Assembly (NCBI GenBank): GCA_947585885.1
Contig: CANPXI010000074.1
Coordinates: forward strand, 1 to 5,130
Source: an uncultured Bacilli bacterium
Lineage (GTDB): Bacteria; Bacillota_I; Bacilli_A; RF39; UBA660
Direction of reading: 5' to 3'
Length of the DNA: 5,130 nucleotides
A model generated the notes under the pieces. The model searched no databases and was not told the DNA's origin. It worked only from the letters and a program-made list of their open reading frames with translations. Below, piece after piece: positions 4,348-5,130 of this stretch. Made by a program: the position numbers and the translations under genes. Position 1 is the first letter of the stretch; every line of letters begins with the position of its first letter.

Positions 4348-5130
4348 TTAAGAAATCCTTTAGTTTTTTAGCACGAGATGGATGACGGAGTTTTCTTAGT
4401 GCTTTTGCTTCTATTTGACGTATTCTTTCCCTTGTTACACCAAATTTTTTACCTACTTCTTCTAGTGTATGACAAGTTCCATCATATAGTCCAAAACGAA
4501 GTGCAAGTACTTCTTCTTCTCTTTTTGTTAGTGTTTCAAGTACTTTTTTTAGTTCTTCTTTTAGCATTTCATATGTTGTGTATTCTTCAGGAGACATAGT
4601 TCTTTCATCTGCTAGGAAATCACCTAGGTGGCTATCATCTTCTTCACCAATTGGTGTTTCTAAACTTACTGGATCTTGACTTATTTTCTTTATTTCAATT
4701 ATTTTATCTAAACTTAGTCCCATTTTTTTAGCAAGTTCTTCTTCTGTAGGTTCACGATTTAAGTCTAAGGCCATTTGTCTTTCTATTCTAGCCATTTTGT
4801 TTATTGTTTCTACCATATGAACTGGAACACGTATTGTTCTTGCTTGGTCTGCTAGAGCTCTTGTGATTGCTTGACGTATCCACCAAGTAGCATATGTTGA
4901 AAATTTGTAACCTTTATCGTAATCAAATTTTTCTACCGCTTTCATTAGGCCAATATTACCTTCTTGAATAAGGTCTAAAAATAAGAGACCACGACCAACA
5001 TATCTTTTAGCAATACTAACTACTAGACGAAGATTACATTCAGCAAGTGTTCTTTTTGCGTCTTCATCACCTGAAGCTATTCTTTTACTTATTTCTTGTT
5101 CTTCTTCTAGACTAAGTAGACTTATTCTAC
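4340..5130 (-). CDS. sigA: Primary RNA polymerase sigma factor SigA/RpoD, C-terminal 262 residues (5' end outside window)
   Basis: This is the housekeeping sigma factor, which directs RNA polymerase to -35/-10 promoters. The visible frame runs open from the window edge to TAG (4342-4340). It includes the end of region 1.2, then NLRLVVSIAKRYVGRG and FLDLIQEGNIGLMKAVEKF (regions 2.1-2.2). The -10 melting helix FSTYATWWIRQAITRA (2.3-2.4) follows, then region 3 and the region 4.2 helix-turn-helix VTRERIRQIEAKALRKLRHPSR-type segment that reads the -35 box. The ATG at 4945 is internal, because conserved region 2 sequence continues upstream of it. All key residues look normal, so TTGACA/TATAAT-like promoters are expected in this genome, in line with the tyrS promoter. 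Its end overlaps the trmK start. The identity is certain. Confidence 0.98.
   Translation of the reverse strand, partial: RISLLSLEEEQEISKRIASGDEDAKRTLAECNLRLVVSIAKRYVGRGLLFLDLIQEGNIGLMKAVEKFDYDKGYKFSTYATWWIRQAITRALADQARTIRVPVHMVETINKMARIERQMALDLNREPTEEELAKKMGLSLDKIIEIKKISQDPVSLETPIGEEDDSHLGDFLADERTMSPEEYTTYEMLKEELKKVLETLTKREEEVLALRFGLYDGTCHTLEEVGKKFGVTRERIRQIEAKALRKLRHPSRAKKLKDFLID

Noticed and set aside
4378..4599. + strand open frame inside sigA
   Set aside because: It is antisense to the highly conserved regions 3-4 of SigA, and its Leu/Phe-rich product is a by-product of Glu/Lys codons.
4943..4945. ATG as the true sigA start
   Set aside because: Conserved sigma region 1.2-2.2 sequence continues in frame upstream to the window edge, so this Met is internal.

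Overview
This is a very AT-rich bacterial window with Bacillota (Firmicutes) character. The clearest markers are a T-box riboswitch ahead of tyrS, a primary sigma factor followed directly by a TrmK-like tRNA methyltransferase, good AGGAGG-type ribosome binding sites and TATAAT promoters. Tryptophan is encoded by TGG, and all eight visible genes end in TAA or TAG. A low-GC, Bacilli-like lineage is the best guess. The exact taxon cannot be read from the sequence.

Left part (1-1927): the + strand holds only the last 37 codons of a sensor histidine kinase (1-114). Everything else here is on the - strand. Read in transcription order it is a CPBP-family membrane metalloprotease (1927-1238), a membrane-anchored YkuE/YaeI-like calcineurin-type phosphoesterase homologue that has lost nearly all its metal ligands (1228-368), and a 71-residue Gly/Tyr/Pro-rich small protein (326-111). 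An 11-bp hairpin between the last two buries the small gene's Shine-Dalgarno sequence. The small gene's stop overlaps the kinase stop tail to tail.

Middle part (1960-3407): tyrS on the - strand has a complete regulatory cassette. This comprises a promoter at 3379-3407, a T-box leader with mutually exclusive antiterminator and terminator, a strong RBS, the 394-residue enzyme, and an intrinsic terminator that overlaps the stop codon. A TATAAT lies immediately after that terminator, so the protease/pseudo-phosphatase pair appears to be a separate transcription unit whose mRNA would have almost no leader.

Right part (3427-5130): a small + strand gene resembling the YqfQ family diverges from tyrS and converges on a - strand sigA-trmK pair. 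SigA is cut by the window edge. The two genes overlap by 8 bp, and trmK begins with TTG. YqfQ, TrmK and SigA are also neighbours in Bacillus subtilis, which supports the weak assignment of the small gene.

Most of the window is housekeeping: transcription initiation, tRNA modification and tRNA charging under tRNA-Tyr control. The parts most worth a second look are the metal-site-less phosphoesterase paired with a CPBP protease, the hairpin-controlled Gly/Tyr-rich peptide, and the TrmK homologue with altered signature motifs. I see no CRISPR array, mobile element, tRNA or rRNA gene.
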